This document shows positions 62,906 to 64,000 of a DNA stretch of 64,000 nucleotides, piece by piece (position 1 is the stretch's first letter; each line of letters begins with the position of its first letter). The translations under genes were made by a program, and so were the position numbers. Below the pieces are notes generated by a model. It saw nothing but the letters and a program-made list of their open reading frames with translations. It did no database searches and was not told the DNA's origin. Source of the stretch: Streptomyces altiplanensis (GTDB lineage: Bacteria; Actinomycetota; Actinomycetes; Streptomycetales; Streptomycetaceae); the NCBI GenBank assembly GCA_003719395.1, contig RHMC01000017.1, positions 1 through 64,000 of the forward strand. Direction: 5' to 3'.

Positions 62906-64000
62906 ATGGACTACTACAATCTCGGAACCCTGACCCGGCCCGTATCGACCCGTTCGCCCGATGCACAGCGCTGGTTCGACCGCGGTCTGGTCTGGAGCTA
63001 CGCGTTTCACCACGAGGAGGCGGTCGCCTGCTTCGAATCGGCGGTGACCGCGGATCCCGGCTGCGCCATGGCGCACTGGGGCATCGCGTACGCCCTGGGC
63101 CCCAACTACAACAAGCCCTGGGAGTTCTTCGACGAAGCCGACCTGCGGCGCACAGTGGAACGCACCCACGCCGCCGTCGAACGGGCCCATGCGCTGCGCG
63201 ACGGGGCCACGTCGACCGAGCGGGCCTCATCGAGGCGCTGCGCGCACGCTATCCCTCCGCGCGCGCCGCGAAGGACTGCTCGATCTGGAACGAGCCCTAC
63301 GCCGATGCCATGCGTGCCGTGTACGAACTCGCGCCCGACGACCCGGACGTCGCCACGCTCTACGCGGACGCGCTGATGAACCTCACCCCGTGGGAGCTGT
63401 GGGATCTGCGCACGGGCGAACCCGCCGCCGGTGCGCGCACGCTGGAGGCGAAGGCCGTCCTCGACCGCGCGCTGCTGAGCGATACCGGCGCCGACCACCC
63501 GGGCATCCTGCACCTGTACATCCACCTACTGGAGATGTCCCCGACGCCGGAGCAGGCCCTCACGGTCGCCGACCGGCTGCCGGGGCTGGTACCGGACGCA
63601 GGGCACCTGCGCCATATGCCCTCACACCTCGACGTGCTGTGCGGGGACTACCGACGAGTCGTGTCGGGCAACAGCGATGCGATCAAGGCCGACGAGAAGT
63701 ACCTGCGCCGGGCCGGGGCGATGAACTTCTACACGCTGTACCGCTCGCACAACTACCACTTCAAGATCTACGGCGCGATGTTCCTCGGCCAGTCCCGGAC
63801 GGCCTTGGAGACGGCCGCGCAGCTCGAGGCGTCCATCCCCGAGGAACTGCTGCGGGTCGAGAGCCCGCCCATGGCCGACTGGCTGGAGGGGTTCCTCGCC
63901 ATGCGGGTCCATGTGCTGATCCGGTTCGGCCGGTGGCAGGACATCCTCGCGCTGCCGATGCCCTCCGATCCGAAGCTGTACTGCGTCTCCACGGCGATGC
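62906..64000 (+). CDS. TPR-repeat protein (partial at right edge, one frameshift)
   Basis: Cytosolic tetratricopeptide protein. The ATG at 62906 follows AGGAGATCC. The first repeats read RWFDRGLVWSYAFHHEEAVA with CFESAVTADPGCAMAHWGIA. Near 63225 the frame shifts by one base; the other frame continues LIEALRARYPSARAAKDCSI, YADALMNLTPWELWDLRTGE, HPGILHLYIHLLEMSPTPEQ and RHMPSHLDVLCGDYRRVVSG through the window's end. Such proteins are common stand-alone streptomycete genes of unclear role. Confidence 0.85.

Overview
The window is high-GC actinobacterial DNA, almost certainly Streptomyces. Support comes from GTG and TTG starts behind GGAGG-type ribosome sites, ATGA/GTGA gene overlaps, Tat and lipoprotein signals, a near-canonical XlnA xylanase and a remnant of a Tpg-type telomere terminal protein. 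The Tpg remnant and the many transposase scraps (IS5, IS110, IS1182, ISL3, IS3, Tn3) suggest a linear-replicon arm or a linear-plasmid-like region. I saw no rRNA, tRNA, CRISPR array or origin.

Layout. 1-5.8 kb: a secreted GH13 alpha-amylase (cut by the left edge), divergent from a coupled operon of PfkB kinase, GMC oxidoreductase, aldo/keto reductase and the first 71 codons of a radical SAM enzyme that ends at an IS1182 scrap. 6.7-9.5 kb: small genes among transposase remnants. 9.6-25 kb: a first sugar locus with a broken GH3, an LplB/YtcP-type ABC importer, GH43, GH5-X2, GH42, Gfo/Idh/MocA and LacI genes, then GH36-like and GH29 fragments and a CE2 esterase. 26-39 kb: an arabinoxylan locus. 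Nine minus-strand genes in a row (binding protein, two permeases, GH30, GH10, Gfo/Idh/MocA, DUF6807, cupin, GH62) are divergent from a LacI regulator and an intact GH3. 39.7-44.2 kb: a decayed cellulose/cellobiose locus with a bglC-like GH1 remnant, a LacI regulator, GH6, part of a second GH6 and a CBM2 protein fragment, with CebR-type boxes. 44.2-47.6 kb: xlnA and a CBM13-CE1 esterase. 47.8-62.8 kb: accessory DNA with small unknown genes, an aminoglycoside phosphotransferase-like gene, the tpg remnant, a broken two-component system, two secreted unknowns and an S1 protease. 62.9 kb to the end: a TPR protein running off the window.

How the genes fit together. The secreted GH10, GH30, GH62, XlnA, CE1 and CE2 enzymes would open acetylated or feruloylated arabinoxylan. 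The binding-protein importers take up oligosaccharides, and GH3, GH43 and GH42 finish hydrolysis. Three LacI regulators and three operator types (CGAAA-N3-TTTCG; TGGAAGCGCTTCCA; TGATGT-N-AGCGCT-N-ACATCA) suggest substrate-specific control. The least explained part is the Gfo/Idh/MocA-DUF6807-cupin trio translationally coupled to the xylanase.

Quality caveat. Well over twenty otherwise well-conserved genes carry single-base frameshifts, often in G/C runs. Many are probably sequencing or assembly errors. The gross truncations at transposase junctions look like real decay. Frameshift positions are approximate.
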